The notes: a model not told the origin generated them from the sequence alone. A stretch of 64,000 nt of DNA from Natrinema salsiterrestre (GCF_029502005.1 NZ_JAMQOT010000001.1:806001-870000), one strand, 5' to 3'. Counted from the first letter of the stretch, positions 34,564 through 44,406 are shown. A program made the numbers and translations.

Positions 34564-36195
34564 TTACTGATCTGTCAGCAGCCGTCGCAGGATGTCACCG
34601 TAGGCCGGTCGGGTGATGAGCACCCCGATGAGCACGCCGAGGATCGTGATGATGGCGAACCCTTGGAGGTCGCCCAGACTCAGCACCGCGAGCGGCGAGA
34701 GGGCGACGATCGTCGTCGCCGCGGCGGCACCGATGACCCAGAACGCCTTGCGGAACCGCGACTGGAAGACCCGCTCCGAGCTGACGTCGCCTTCGTCCAT
34801 CACCTCGTCGGCGATGATCACGAGGTCGTCGACCCCGGTCCCCACGACGGCGATGAACCCGGCGACGTGGGAGAGATCCAGCGGCATGCGTATCACCGCC
34901 GCGAACCCGAGCAGGACCACCACCTCCGCGACGGCGGTGAGGATCATCGGGAGGGCGACGCGCGTGTCGGTGTATCGGCCGTAGACGACGCCGCTGACGG
35001 TGACGACCGAGAGCAGCCCGATCAGCAGCGAGTACTGCTTGAACTGGTCGGCGTGGGCCGCTTCGATCGAGTAGACCTGACTCTCGCTGAAGTCGAGCGG
35101 CGCGCGCAGGCTCCCGGCGCGGAGGTTGACCGAGAGCGACTGGGCGTCCTGCTGGTTCTGTGCGCCCATCTGGAACGTCGGATCGTCTGCCCAGGTCCCC
35201 TGTCTCATATTGGTCGCGAGTCCGTTGCCGCCCCGGTCGCCCATACTGTGAGCATCGACGACCTCGCCATCGGCGACGGTCAGGAGACAGTATTGTTCAC
35301 CCTCGTGATCGAAACTGATGGATTCGCCGTCACCACGGAGGTTACACATCCCGACCCCGTCGCTGGTGAATCCGATGTCGTTCATTCGCCCCTGGAACTG
35401 TTGTGCGGACTCTTCCCGGACCTGTATCGGGACCACGTATCCGTCTCCCTGCTCGCGCTGTTGTGGCGGGTCGACGGTGGCGATGTCGTCGCCCGTCAGC
35501 ACCGTCTCGTTGGTCTGATTCCCGTTCTCCCCGGGATAGTACGCGACGACCTCGACGACCCCGCGTTCGGAGAGGATGTTCCGGAGTTCGTTGGCGCCCA
35601 TGTTGGGCACCTCGACGACGATGTAGTGCTCGCCGGTCGCCGTCGTCTGCTCGTAGGCCGTCCCGCCGGAGAGCCCCGCCGCGTTGATCTTCGTCTGGAT
35701 CGTCTCGATCATCTGATCGCGGGTCGACTGCGTGACGCCGTCACGGATATCGTCCTCCGACGCGTCGACGTTCGCCGACTGCAACGCTGCAGCGAACTCC
35801 GCCTGCGTCACGCTGCCGGTGAACACCTCGGCGGTGACGGTCCCGTCCTCCTGGACGTCCACGCTCGCGTTGGCCGGATCGAGATCGAGTTCCTGCTCCA
35901 CCGTCCCCTCGATCTCCTCGAGTCGCTCCTGATCGACCTGCCCCTCCTCGCTGACCGCGTCGGACGCGATGTCCTCGGCGGTCATCCCGGTGACCGGCAC
36001 CCTGATCCGGGTGCCGCCCTCGAGTCCGAGCCCGAACTCGAGGTTCGTGGGGCTTTCCTGGACGCTCTCGTTTCCGCCGAGACTGTCGTCGGCCATGATA
36101 CCGCCGGGGACGAACAGGGCGACGACGGCGAAGCTGACGAACACCACGAGCAGGAGGATCCGCCAGTTCGATTTGACCGCGGCGATCGGGTTCAT
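34564..36195 (-). CDS. secD: Protein translocase subunit SecD
   Basis: 543 residues from MNPIAAVKSNWRILLLVVFV at 36195. Helps Sec export at the membrane. One N-terminal TM, a large extracytoplasmic region (GTRIRVPVTGMTAEDI, IVVEVPNMG), LSVNLRAGSLRAPLDF, and five C-terminal helices with HVAGFIAVVGTGVDDLVIIADEVMDEG and FAIITILGVLIGVLITRPAYG. The ATG overlaps the secF stop by four bases (ATGA), so the pair is translated as a unit. Confidence 0.95.
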   Translation of the reverse strand: MNPIAAVKSNWRILLLVVFVSFAVVALFVPGGIMADDSLGGNESVQESPTNLEFGLGLEGGTRIRVPVTGMTAEDIASDAVSEEGQVDQERLEEIEGTVEQELDLDPANASVDVQEDGTVTAEVFTGSVTQAEFAAALQSANVDASEDDIRDGVTQSTRDQMIETIQTKINAAGLSGGTAYEQTTATGEHYIVVEVPNMGANELRNILSERGVVEVVAYYPGENGNQTNETVLTGDDIATVDPPQQREQGDGYVVPIQVREESAQQFQGRMNDIGFTSDGVGMCNLRGDGESISFDHEGEQYCLLTVADGEVVDAHSMGDRGGNGLATNMRQGTWADDPTFQMGAQNQQDAQSLSVNLRAGSLRAPLDFSESQVYSIEAAHADQFKQYSLLIGLLSVVTVSGVVYGRYTDTRVALPMILTAVAEVVVLLGFAAVIRMPLDLSHVAGFIAVVGTGVDDLVIIADEVMDEGDVSSERVFQSRFRKAFWVIGAAAATTIVALSPLAVLSLGDLQGFAIITILGVLIGVLITRPAYGDILRRLLTDQ

Positions 36196-37076
36196 CGTCG
36201 CACCCCCTCGAACTTGTACCAGCGAAGCAGGCACAGGTTCAACATGTAGGTGTTCATCAGGTCCGCCGCGAGGCCGACGAAGAGAATGATACCGATCGAG
36301 GCGAGCAGGCCGATGCCGAAGACGTATGCCGAGACCGCCATGACGAGCATCGCGGCCATCGACGTGACGGTCATCGTGACGCCGGTCCGCATCGCGCGAT
36401 ACGTGCTCTCGTAGAAGTCACCGCTCCGTCGCAGGACGTGGTTGTTCAACAGGATGTCCGAGTCCACCGAGTATCCGATCAGCATCAGCAAACCGGCGAC
36501 CGTCCCAAGCGAGAGCGGGATATCGACGAGGCGCATGAACGCCAGCGGGATCACGAGGTCGGAGAACGCCGAGATGACGATCGCGATCGACGGGACGAAC
36601 GTCCGAAAGAGCAGGAACGCGATGGCGCTCATCCCGACGAAGGCGACGACCAATCCGAGCATCGCCGTCTGCTGGCTCCCCGCACCGAAACTCGCCGACG
36701 TCGACGAGACCGATTGGACGATTTCGGCGTCACCGTCCGGCTCTAGTCCGGTGTCCGAATCCGTGGCCTGATCGGTCAGCGCCGCGGAGTCCGTCGAGGA
36801 GAACCGGACGATATACTGGTTTTCGGTCCCCGTCCCGGTCACCGATTCGGGAGTCTGATCGAACGACGCCGCGATCTCGCCTTCCGGCGTCGTCGTCTGG
36901 ACGGTCAGTTCCGTCCCGCCGGCGAAGTCCATTCCCAGCGGGACCGGCGTGCCGTACACGAGAAACGAACCGCTGAGAACGAGCAATGCTACCGCGAGGA
37001 CCGCCAGCGGAACCGCCGCGAGCTGGCGGTTACTGTACCGGGTGTACTCGATCTCCGGTACGTCGAAATACGCCAT
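36192..37076 (-). CDS. secF: Protein translocase subunit SecF
   Basis: 294 residues from MAYFDVPEIEYTRYSNRQL at 37076. SecF features: TM1, then GMDFAGGTELTVQT, IVRFSS, and the C-terminal six-TM region with VGMSAIAFLLFRTFVPSIAIVISAFSDLVIPLAFM, LIGYSVDSDILLNNHVLRR, and LFVGLAADLMNTYMLNLCLLRWY. Upstream of secD, with a four-base overlap; the DUF5812-like gene precedes it on the same strand 110 bases away. Confidence 0.95.
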   Translation of the reverse strand: MAYFDVPEIEYTRYSNRQLAAVPLAVLAVALLVLSGSFLVYGTPVPLGMDFAGGTELTVQTTTPEGEIAASFDQTPESVTGTGTENQYIVRFSSTDSAALTDQATDSDTGLEPDGDAEIVQSVSSTSASFGAGSQQTAMLGLVVAFVGMSAIAFLLFRTFVPSIAIVISAFSDLVIPLAFMRLVDIPLSLGTVAGLLMLIGYSVDSDILLNNHVLRRSGDFYESTYRAMRTGVTMTVTSMAAMLVMAVSAYVFGIGLLASIGIILFVGLAADLMNTYMLNLCLLRWYKFEGVRR

Positions 37077-37186
37077 ATATCGGACCACTCGGAGTCCCCC
37101 GAAGTAAGCCTTCTCAATTCGACCAATACGAGTCAGTGTCCCACGATCGCGGGGCGACAGCACGTCCGTCTCGTAATCGATACCGT

Positions 37187-37660
37187 TCAATCCGGCAGGT
37201 AGCGAACGCTCAACACGCCGTCGTCGGCCGAGCGCCGTACTTCCACGCGGACCGCCTCGAGCCGGGCCGCGCGAGCGAGCGTCTCCTCGTCGTCGAGGAC
37301 GTCCCGGGCCGCGGGTTCGGCCTCTCCCTCCGGGAGGCGGAACACGTGGATCTCGCCGGTTCCGGCACGCTCCTCCTGGACGAGGTCGCCGACGTCGCTC
37401 TCGGCCGCCAGTTCTTTCTCGTGCGTGGTCGGCTCGAGGTCGCTGTCGACCAGTTCGATCGCGCGTCTGTCGTCGACGTCGATCACCTCCCAGGTGACCT
37501 CCATCGGCGGCTCGGGTGCGACGGTCGCCTCGAGGACGTCGTGGACCTCGAGGCCGGGGTTCGACCCGAGGGTGTGGACCTGTGCTGTCTCGACGTCGCG
37601 GACGACGGCCGACTCCGCTTCGGCGTGGGTGACGACGAAGGTGCCCGTCTTTTCGGTCAT
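37187..37660 (-). CDS. DUF5812-like haloarchaeal protein
   Basis: 157 residues: MTEKTGTFVVTHAEAESAVV, RDVETAQVHTLGSNPGLEVHDVLEATV, EPPMEVTWEVIDVDDRRAI, ending RRSADDGVLSVRYLPD. It matches a conserved haloarchaeal family (DUF5812, recalled) usually found near secF. Acidic, no membrane segments. Function unknown; conserved position suggests a role linked to secretion or just operon inheritance. Confidence 0.8.
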   Translation of the reverse strand: MTEKTGTFVVTHAEAESAVVRDVETAQVHTLGSNPGLEVHDVLEATVAPEPPMEVTWEVIDVDDRRAIELVDSDLEPTTHEKELAAESDVGDLVQEERAGTGEIHVFRLPEGEAEPAARDVLDDEETLARAARLEAVRVEVRRSADDGVLSVRYLPD

Positions 37661-37727
37661 GGGCGATCGTAGCGGGCGGATCGGTTTCCGGGTTTCGGCT
37701 TTCGCCCGACACCGTCTCCGGCGGGCG

Positions 37728-38180
37728 TTACGACGGGGCGGGCGGGTGGTGGGCCGACTCGATCCAGAAGTCCTCGATCGCGTGCGCCAGGTCGTCGAAC
37801 TCGTCGGGGCCGTCGGGTTTCGTGAGGTAGGCGTTGGCAGCGCGGTCGTAGCTCCTGCGGACGTCCTCGTCCGCGCTCGAACTCGAGAGGACGAGGATCG
37901 GCGGTGGCGGGTAGTCGAGTTCGTTCTGGAGGAGCTCCAGAACCCTGATCCCGTCGACTCGCGGGAGGTTCAGATCGAGGAGCACGAGGTCCGGATCGGT
38001 GCTCGCGGTGTCCGTCTCGCAGACGTCGAAGTACGTCGTCGCCTCTCTGCCGTCGGTCACGGTGTGGAACTCGATCTCGCTGTCGACCGCTTTGAACGCT
38101 TCCCGCGTCAAACGAACGTCGCCCGGATTGTCTTCGACGAGCAAGACGTCGATCGGTTCGGACGGCGTATGACTGGACAT
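37728..38180 (-). CDS. Single-domain response regulator (Rcp1-like receiver)
   Basis: 150 residues from MSSHTPSEPI at 38180. Receiver-domain signatures: VLLVEDNPGDVRLTREAFK (acidic pair), phosphoacceptor Asp in VLLDLNLPRVDG, PILVLSSSSADEDV (Ser switch residue) and ANAYLTKPDG (Lys). No output domain, so it passes signals to a partner. No histidine kinase lies in the window. Confidence 0.92.
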   Translation of the reverse strand: MSSHTPSEPIDVLLVEDNPGDVRLTREAFKAVDSEIEFHTVTDGREATTYFDVCETDTASTDPDLVLLDLNLPRVDGIRVLELLQNELDYPPPPILVLSSSSADEDVRRSYDRAANAYLTKPDGPDEFDDLAHAIEDFWIESAHHPPAPS

Positions 38181-38338
38181 GCGTTCCACGGTAGGCGAAA
38201 CGGGCGCGTAAGGCTGATCCCTACACACGTGGTGGGTCGGGGGAGACTCCGCCGAACGCGGGAGGGTTCGTACGGATTACAGGTGAATTCGGGACGGATC
38301 ACGGAACGCATTTACCCCGGGCGGTCGCGTGCTCCCGT

Positions 38339-39634
38339 ATGAACGTCGACATCGGGAACGCGCTGGCGTCCGTCGCGTCGCCGGGCGTCTCGAGGGAGTC
38401 CCTCGAACGGCTGGACGAGCAGGTCGCGGCCGCCCACGAGCGAATCGAGGCGGGAATGGCGAACGAGGAACACGGCTACGAGGCGCTGAACCTCCCCCAG
38501 CGGACCGATCCCGACGAGATTCGAGCGGCCGTCGAGCCGGTCGCGGACGCCGATGCCCTGATCACCGTGGGAATCGGCGGCAGCTCGCTCGGCGCGGCGA
38601 CGATCGCGAACGCCCTGGAGTCGGACACCGAGACGGTCTTCCTCGACAACGTCGATCCCGAGTGGGTCTCGAGCCACCTCGAGCGACTCCCCCTCCAAAA
38701 GACGGCGATCAACGTGGTTTCGCGGTCGGGCACGACGGCGGAGACGCTGGCGAACTTCCTCGTCGTCCGCGAGGCCTTCGAGGACGCGGGCGTCGACTGG
38801 ACCGAGCGGACGATCGTCACGACCGGCGAGGCCGGCCCCCTCCGCGACCTCGCGAACCGTCACGATCTGCCGTCGCTGAAGGTTCCCGACGGCGTCCCCG
38901 GACGATTCTCCGCCCTGTCGGCGGTCGGCATGGTCGCCGCCGCGGTCTGCGGGCACGACCTCGAGGCGCTGCTCGCGGGCGCGGCCGCCGAGCGCGAGAC
39001 GCTGTCGGGCTCGCTGTTCGACTGCCCGGCCTACGCCTACGGCGCGACGACCTACGCGCTGGACGAGCGCGGAGCCGGGATCAACGCCGTGATGCCCTAC
39101 GCGGAGTCGCTGGAGACGTCCGCGGAGTGGTTCGCCCAGCTGTGGGCGGAGAGCCTGGGCAAAGACGACCTCGGGCAGACCCCGGTACGGGCGCTCGGCG
39201 TCACCGACCAGCACTCGCAACTGCAACTCTACCGAGCGGGCCCGCGGGACAAGCTCGTCACCTTCGTCACCACGCAGGAGGGCACGGATCGATCGATTCC
39301 GGCCACCGACGTCGAGGATCTCGCCTATCTGGGCGACGCGACGCTCGGCGAGCTGCTCGAGGCCGAGTTCGAAGCCACGGAGGCCAGCCTCGCGGCGGCC
39401 GGTCGGCCGAACGTCCGCGTCGAACTCGAGCGCGTCGACGAGTACGAACTCGGCGGGCTCCTGTACGGGATGGAAGCGGCCTGCGTGCTCGCGGGCGAAC
39501 TCTACGGCGTGAACACGTTCGAGCAGCCGGCCGTCGAGTGGGCGAAGAACGCGACCCGCGGGCTCCTCGGCGGCGGCGAGTTCGAGGAGGCCGAGGCGGT
39601 CGCGGACAAGACGGAGCTCCGCATCGAACGGTAG
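38339..39634 (+). CDS. pgi: Glucose-6-phosphate isomerase
   Basis: 431 residues from ATG 38339; interconverts glucose-6-phosphate and fructose-6-phosphate. PGI motifs: ITVGIGGSSLGAATIANAL, FLDNVDPEWVSSHLERL, INVVSRSGTTAETLANFLVVR, RFSALSAVGMVAAA, GVTDQHSQLQLYRAGPRDKLVTFV and GVNTFEQPAVEWAKNATRGLL. Single gene with a TATA-like CATTTACC about 27 bases upstream. Confidence 0.97.
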   Translation: MNVDIGNALASVASPGVSRESLERLDEQVAAAHERIEAGMANEEHGYEALNLPQRTDPDEIRAAVEPVADADALITVGIGGSSLGAATIANALESDTETVFLDNVDPEWVSSHLERLPLQKTAINVVSRSGTTAETLANFLVVREAFEDAGVDWTERTIVTTGEAGPLRDLANRHDLPSLKVPDGVPGRFSALSAVGMVAAAVCGHDLEALLAGAAAERETLSGSLFDCPAYAYGATTYALDERGAGINAVMPYAESLETSAEWFAQLWAESLGKDDLGQTPVRALGVTDQHSQLQLYRAGPRDKLVTFVTTQEGTDRSIPATDVEDLAYLGDATLGELLEAEFEATEASLAAAGRPNVRVELERVDEYELGGLLYGMEAACVLAGELYGVNTFEQPAVEWAKNATRGLLGGGEFEEAEAVADKTELRIER

Positions 39635-39698
39635 TCGTCCGCGAGTCCCGGTCGTCCGGTTGCGGTGCGCATATGCGTCCTCAGACGAACACACACGT

Positions 39699-40820
39699 AT
39701 GACCGAGACTGCACGGGCCGACGACGCCGGCCCGGTCGCGTCCGACGCGGTTCCCGGAATCGGGACCGTGCTCGCCGGAATCACGATGGTGGCCATGCTC
39801 GTCCCCGTCCGACGCGGCGTCGACGACCCGATCGTCCTCGCCGGAGCGGCGTTCGCCCTCGCGGCCGTGTTCACCTTTCTGGTCCGACGCCACGGCGGTC
39901 TCGAGCGCCGGATCGGCGGCGCGGTCGCCGCCGGCTCGAGCGTTGCCGTCGTCCTGCTCGCCGGCTACGCGTTGAATCAGGGAATCACCGCACCCGCGGC
40001 CGTCCCGACCGTATCGGTGTCGGTTCCGATCGTGTTCGTCGCCTTCGTCGCGGCGGGGTTTACCGCCGCGATCGGGGTCGCGGACTACTTCGGGATCGAC
40101 AGCGCCGGGTTGAAACGCCGGAGTCTGCAGGCGCTCATGCTGTCTGCAGTCGGTCTCGCGGGGCTCCTCGCCACGCCGATCGTGGTCGTCGTCCTCGCGA
40201 TTCCGGTCGTGCCGCTCCTCGAGCCGCTCTCGCAGATCGAAAACACCGTCTTCACCCAGGTCTGCATGGCTATCGGAACGGTGCTCGTCACCGCGGGCTA
40301 CCTCGCATTAACCGATCGCGATCTGTCGTTTATCGACGTTCGCCGGCCGACGTTGCGGGACGTCGCCTGGACCGTCGGGGGACTGCTCGTGCTCTTCGGG
40401 ACGCTGTTCGTGATCTCCACGCTGATGCAGTCGACCGGCGTGGAGAGCGCGGAGCACTCGACGACCCAGCGGGCACAGGACAACCCCGAGCTCATGCTGG
40501 TGCTGGTCCCGCTCGCGATCCTGATCATCGGTCCGTTCGAGGAGCTGCTCTACCGGAACGTGATCCAGAAATCGCTGTACGAGACGTTCTCGCGGCCCGG
40601 TGCCGTCGCCGTGGCCAGCGTCATCTTCGCGGCGGTCCACGTGCTCGCGTACGCCACCGCCGGGCTGGGCGCGGTGATCGCCAGCCTCGGCACCATCTTC
40701 GGACTCGCGCTCGTCCTCGGTACGATCTACGAGCGGACCGACAACCTCCTCGTCCCGGCCCTGATCCACGGCGTGTACAACGCGCTCCTCTTCGCGAACC
40801 TCTACTTTACGTACGGCTGA
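39699..40820 (+). CDS. CPBP-family intramembrane glutamic endopeptidase
   Basis: 373 residues from MTETARADDA at 39699. About nine membrane segments; the C-terminal third has the CPBP set: PFEELLYRNVIQKSLYETF (EExxxR), VIFAAVHVLAY (FxxxH) and LIHGVYNALLF (HxxxN). Possible membrane protease, target unknown; in archaea such proteins are often of unproven function. Confidence 0.88.
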   Translation: MTETARADDAGPVASDAVPGIGTVLAGITMVAMLVPVRRGVDDPIVLAGAAFALAAVFTFLVRRHGGLERRIGGAVAAGSSVAVVLLAGYALNQGITAPAAVPTVSVSVPIVFVAFVAAGFTAAIGVADYFGIDSAGLKRRSLQALMLSAVGLAGLLATPIVVVVLAIPVVPLLEPLSQIENTVFTQVCMAIGTVLVTAGYLALTDRDLSFIDVRRPTLRDVAWTVGGLLVLFGTLFVISTLMQSTGVESAEHSTTQRAQDNPELMLVLVPLAILIIGPFEELLYRNVIQKSLYETFSRPGAVAVASVIFAAVHVLAYATAGLGAVIASLGTIFGLALVLGTIYERTDNLLVPALIHGVYNALLFANLYFTYG

Positions 40821-40886
40821 CTGATCGATCGACTGTCGCAACGGTATTCGACTAAACGACCACCCGCGATCGAACGCGACCGCGGG

Positions 40887-41345
40887 CTACGAGGGGTTCT
40901 TCCGCGCCAGTTCGGAGCCGCAGATCGGACACCGATCCTTCTCCTCGTCGAACTCCCGCCCGCAGCCCTGACACTGGTACTGCCAGTGGCGCTGTTCGTC
41001 GATTCCCTCCCGAGCGATCACCTCGACCGCGACGTTGAGCTTCTCCGCGACGTTTTGCATCGCGTAGTCGTCGGTCACCAGGGTGGCGTCGAGTTCGAAA
41101 CTCGCCGCGACGAGCCGAACGTCGGTCTCCGAGAGGACGTCGAGATCGCCGGACTCGCGAGCCGCGCGCTCGACCTTCTCGGTGGTGTCGTCGTTCGGAA
41201 TGTGGATGTGCATCCCGGAGCCCTCCATCGCGTCATAGCGATAGGCGCTCTCGTCCTCGAGTTCCTCGCGGACGAGCGGGATGGTCGCAGTCTGTTCTGT
41301 CGTGTGAAAGTCGTGGATAAAAGCGGAGGAGTCGAGAACGTACAT
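40887..41345 (-). CDS. nob1: Nob1-type endoribonuclease (PIN plus zinc ribbon)
   Basis: 152 residues; cleaves the 3' end of 16S rRNA precursor in small-subunit maturation. PIN-domain acidic positions: Asp5 in YVLDSSAFIHDF, Glu in LVREELEDE, Asp in SETDVRLVAASFELDATLVTDDYAMQNVA. C-terminal zinc ribbon CQGCGREF ... CPICGS. Four bases from the PRC-barrel gene upstream, same strand. Confidence 0.93.
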   Translation of the reverse strand: MYVLDSSAFIHDFHTTEQTATIPLVREELEDESAYRYDAMEGSGMHIHIPNDDTTEKVERAARESGDLDVLSETDVRLVAASFELDATLVTDDYAMQNVAEKLNVAVEVIAREGIDEQRHWQYQCQGCGREFDEEKDRCPICGSELARKNPS

Positions 41346-41349
41346 ACCG

Positions 41350-41595
41350 TTAGCGCTGGACGACGATGTAGTCTTTCACCGCTTGGACGCGGTTGACGGG
41401 AACGAGAAAGCGACCGCCGTCGTTGCGGTCGAAATCGACGGCGCGCCGGGACAGTTCCTCGTCGGGCTCGATGACGAGATCGTGGAGTTTGCCGGATTTC
41501 AGATCCATGGTGATGTTGTAGAGCAGTCCGAGCTCGGTGCCGTCGGACCCCATGACGGACTTCCCCGAGAGGTTTTCAGCGAGTATATCACTCAT
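41350..41595 (-). CDS. PRC-barrel domain protein
   Basis: 81 residues: MSDILAENLSGKSVMGSDGT, LGLLYNITMDLKSGKLHDLVIEPDEE, ending RFLVPVNRVQAVKDYIVVQR. This is a complete PRC-barrel. Together with nob1 it forms a conserved unit upstream of, and divergent from, the aIF5B gene in many haloarchaea; a role in ribosome or RNA maturation is likely. Confidence 0.9.
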   Translation of the reverse strand: MSDILAENLSGKSVMGSDGTELGLLYNITMDLKSGKLHDLVIEPDEELSRRAVDFDRNDGGRFLVPVNRVQAVKDYIVVQR

Positions 41596-41875
41596 GCATA
41601 CCCGTTCTTACTAATCGGTATTAAAAACCACGGGGATCTCGCGCACGGCCGGCGAAACCCGGCCGGTATCGACCGGTCGGAATACGGGTCGTGGTGAAAG
41701 GAACGTCACACGATGAGTTAAAATGAATTCGTCTCCTCCAACAACGGCCGCTCGAGGCGACCGATCCGCCGCCGTCTCGATCGCCGGCTTCGCCTCTGCT
41801 CCCGAACGCGGATGACGATGGGTTTAACTACGGCGCTACGGACGATTTAGGTAAGACCTTCTCGGGTGGTTCATC

Positions 41876-43675
41876 ATGTCGGACACGGATACACGCGACC
41901 CCACATCCCTCAGAACGCCGATCGTCGCCGTCCTCGGACACGTCGATCACGGCAAGACAAGTCTCCTCGATAAGATCCGCGGCTCCGCGGTCATCGAGGG
42001 CGAAGCAGGCGCGATCACCCAGCACATCGGCGCGACCGCCGTGCCGCTGGACATCATCTCCACGATCGCGGGCGATCTCGTCGACCCGGACGATTTCGAC
42101 CTCCCCGGCCTCCTCTTCATCGACACCCCGGGTCACCACTCCTTTACGACGCTCCGGTCCCGCGGGGGCGCGCTGGCCGACATCGCCATCCTCGTCGTGG
42201 ACGTCAACGACGGCTTCCAGCCCCAGACCCTCGAGGCCCTGGACATTCTCCGGCGCTCGGAGACCCCCTTCATCGTCGCGGCGAACAAGATCGACACCGT
42301 CCCCGGGTGGAACCCAAACGAGGACGCGCCGATCAACGACACCTACGAGTCCCAGTCCGACCGCGTGCGCGAGCGCCTCGACGAGAGCCTCTACGAGATC
42401 ATCGGCAACCTCTCCGACGAGGGGTTCTCCGCCGACCTCTACTGGCGGGTCCAGAACTTCCAGCGCAACGTCGGCGTCGTCCCCGTCTCGGCGATGACCG
42501 GCGAAGGCGTGCCGGACCTCCTGACCGTCATGATGGGGCTCTCCCAGCGCTACATGAAAGAGGAGATGGAGATCGACGTCGCCGGCCCCGGCGTGGGCAC
42601 CGTCCTCGAGGTCAAAGAGGAGAAAGGGTTCGGAACGACGATCGATACGGTGCTGTACGACGGGACGATCCGCTCGGACGATCGGATCGTCGTCGGCGGC
42701 CAGAACGAACCCATCGTCACCGACGTCCGCGCGCTGCTCCAGCCGCGGCCGCTGGCCGAGATCCGGACCGAGAGCCGGTTCGAAAAGGTCGACGAGGTGT
42801 CGGCCGCGACCGGGATCAAGGTCGCCGCGCCCGAGCTCGCCGACGCGATGGCCGGCGCGCCGGTCCGTGTCGTTCGCGACCGCGACGTCGACGAGGTCAT
42901 CGAGGAAGTCCGGGCCGAACTCGCGAGTATCGCCGTCGACACCGCCGAAGAAGGGGTCGTCGTCAAGGCCGACACCCTCGGCAGCCTCGAGGCGATGGCC
43001 GACGCCTTGGATGACGCGGAGGTTCCGATCGTCCGTGCGGAGGTCGGCGACGTCGCCCCGCGCGACGTCTCCGTCGCCTCGACCGCCGAGGACGGGAAAC
43101 AGAAGGCCATCCTCGGGTTCAACGTCGACACCCTCGAGGACGCCCACCAGCGCGCGGAGATCGAGGACGTCGAGATCTTCACCGATGAGGTCATCTACCA
43201 GCTCATCGAGGAGTACGAGGAGTACGTCGAGGGGATCGAGCAGGCCCAGCAGGACACCATCCTCGACAACATCACCCGGCCCGCCCGGTTCCGGATCCTC
43301 CCGGATCACACCTTCCGCCAGAACGACCCCGCGGTCGTCGGCGTCGAGGTGAATTCGGGAACGATCCAGAACAACGCGAACGTCGTCAAATTCGCGGGGA
43401 ACGAGCCCGACCGCGTCGGCCAGGTCAAGGGCATTCAGGAACAGGGCGAGGACGTCGACGAGGCCCGGGCGGGCAACCGCGTCTCCGTCGCCATCGACGG
43501 CCCCACCGTCGGCCGCCAGATCGAGGAGGACGACGAACTCTGGATCGAGATCCCCGAGAAACACGCGAAGATCCTCGAGCAGGAACTGGCGAGCGAGATC
43601 CCCGGCGACGAGCTCGAGGCGCTGAACATGTACCTCGACAAGCAGCGCAGTCGGGACCCCTTCTGGGGGAAGTAG
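41876..43675 (+). CDS. infB: Translation initiation factor aIF5B
   Basis: 599 residues. GTPase that joins ribosomal subunits. G-domain: VLGHVDHGKTSLLDKI (G1), IDTPGHHSFTTLR (G3), AANKIDTV (G4) and VPVSAMTGEGV (G5); then the domain II and III barrels with GTVLEVKEEKGFGTTIDTVLYDG, domain IV ending GDELEALNMYLDKQRSRDPFW. A start at ATG 41876 (MSDTDTRDPTSLRTPIV) gives the normal archaeal length. Confidence 0.97.
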   Translation: MSDTDTRDPTSLRTPIVAVLGHVDHGKTSLLDKIRGSAVIEGEAGAITQHIGATAVPLDIISTIAGDLVDPDDFDLPGLLFIDTPGHHSFTTLRSRGGALADIAILVVDVNDGFQPQTLEALDILRRSETPFIVAANKIDTVPGWNPNEDAPINDTYESQSDRVRERLDESLYEIIGNLSDEGFSADLYWRVQNFQRNVGVVPVSAMTGEGVPDLLTVMMGLSQRYMKEEMEIDVAGPGVGTVLEVKEEKGFGTTIDTVLYDGTIRSDDRIVVGGQNEPIVTDVRALLQPRPLAEIRTESRFEKVDEVSAATGIKVAAPELADAMAGAPVRVVRDRDVDEVIEEVRAELASIAVDTAEEGVVVKADTLGSLEAMADALDDAEVPIVRAEVGDVAPRDVSVASTAEDGKQKAILGFNVDTLEDAHQRAEIEDVEIFTDEVIYQLIEEYEEYVEGIEQAQQDTILDNITRPARFRILPDHTFRQNDPAVVGVEVNSGTIQNNANVVKFAGNEPDRVGQVKGIQEQGEDVDEARAGNRVSVAIDGPTVGRQIEEDDELWIEIPEKHAKILEQELASEIPGDELEALNMYLDKQRSRDPFWGK

Positions 43676-43726
43676 GCCCGTAATCTACCCAGAATCTATA
43701 TCCGCCTTCCCGATTCGAATTCGTTT

Positions 43727-43858
43727 ATGACTGATGATCGGGACGAAGCGCCCGACAGGATACACCGCTTGACGCCATCCCGTCGGCAGGCGCTCGCTCT
43801 TAGTACAGGAGCGATAAGCGGTCTCGCAGGGTGTTCGGAACTCTCGGAGATGTTCTAG
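43727..43858 (+). CDS. 43-residue Tat-lipoprotein-like mini ORF
   Basis: Reads MTDDRDEAPDRIHRLTPSRR then QALALSTGAISGLAGCSELSEMF. A twin-arginine followed by a hydrophobic stretch and the lipobox LAGC is a complete Tat-lipoprotein signal peptide; almost nothing follows. Either a tiny lipoprotein or the truncated remnant of a longer one. Its stop is five bases from the convergent lipoprotein gene at 43864. Confidence 0.55.
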   Translation: MTDDRDEAPDRIHRLTPSRRQALALSTGAISGLAGCSELSEMF

Positions 43859-43863
43859 TATAT

Positions 43864-44406
43864 TTAGTTATTCCGCCAGTACTCAATCATCACATTCTCG
43901 ACATAGATGACGGGCGTTTTCTGAAGGTCTTCAATCTTCTCAACAGTCCCCGAGAACTCGATTTGTGCAGTATCCATAAAGTCATCATCGTCAGTCTTCA
44001 GCATAAACGGACGAGTTCCCTCTTCGAACAGCGCACGGAACGCCGAGTAATCCTCGCCGTACTCATTGTAGTACCGCAGGTCGCCATCGAGTCCGTCACA
44101 GCTAATCTCCGTCCCAACGAACTCATCTGGGCGCTTTGCAACATACTCATAGTCAGCAAGCGTCTCAATCACGCCGTCAGCAACTTCGTCGTCAGGCTCG
44201 CCAGTTGCCGTCGGACTGTCTTCCTCTGTCGTCGTCTCCGCCGTAGTTTCAGTTTCATTTTCAGTTGCTGTTTCCGTGTCGGTCGGAGTGCTCTCGTCGG
44301 TTGGGGTTCCCGTCCCGTCGTTGTCAGATGTAGAACCACCTGAGCAACCTGCAACAGCGATTGTACTGGATGAGGCAGTAATGGCAAGGAATTGGCGTCT
44401 ATTCAC
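43864..44406 (-). CDS. Tat-exported lipoprotein with Thr/Glu-rich linker
   Basis: 180 residues: MNRRQFLAITASSSTIAVAG then CSGG, a twin-arginine signal with lipobox ending at Cys21. A low-complexity linker of Thr, Glu and Asp (about 22-75) follows, then a globular part: DYEYVAKRPDEFVGTEISCDGLDGDLRYYNEYG, FRALFEEGTRPFMLKTD, IEFSGTVEKIEDLQKTPVIYVENVMIEY, an OB-like fold. Lower-GC codon use than neighbours hints at lateral gain. Function unknown. Confidence 0.8.
   Translation of the reverse strand: MNRRQFLAITASSSTIAVAGCSGGSTSDNDGTGTPTDESTPTDTETATENETETTAETTTEEDSPTATGEPDDEVADGVIETLADYEYVAKRPDEFVGTEISCDGLDGDLRYYNEYGEDYSAFRALFEEGTRPFMLKTDDDDFMDTAQIEFSGTVEKIEDLQKTPVIYVENVMIEYWRNN

Noticed and set aside
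41828-43564. 578-codon minus-strand ORF
   Set aside because: Antisense to aIF5B with all G-domain motifs on the other strand.
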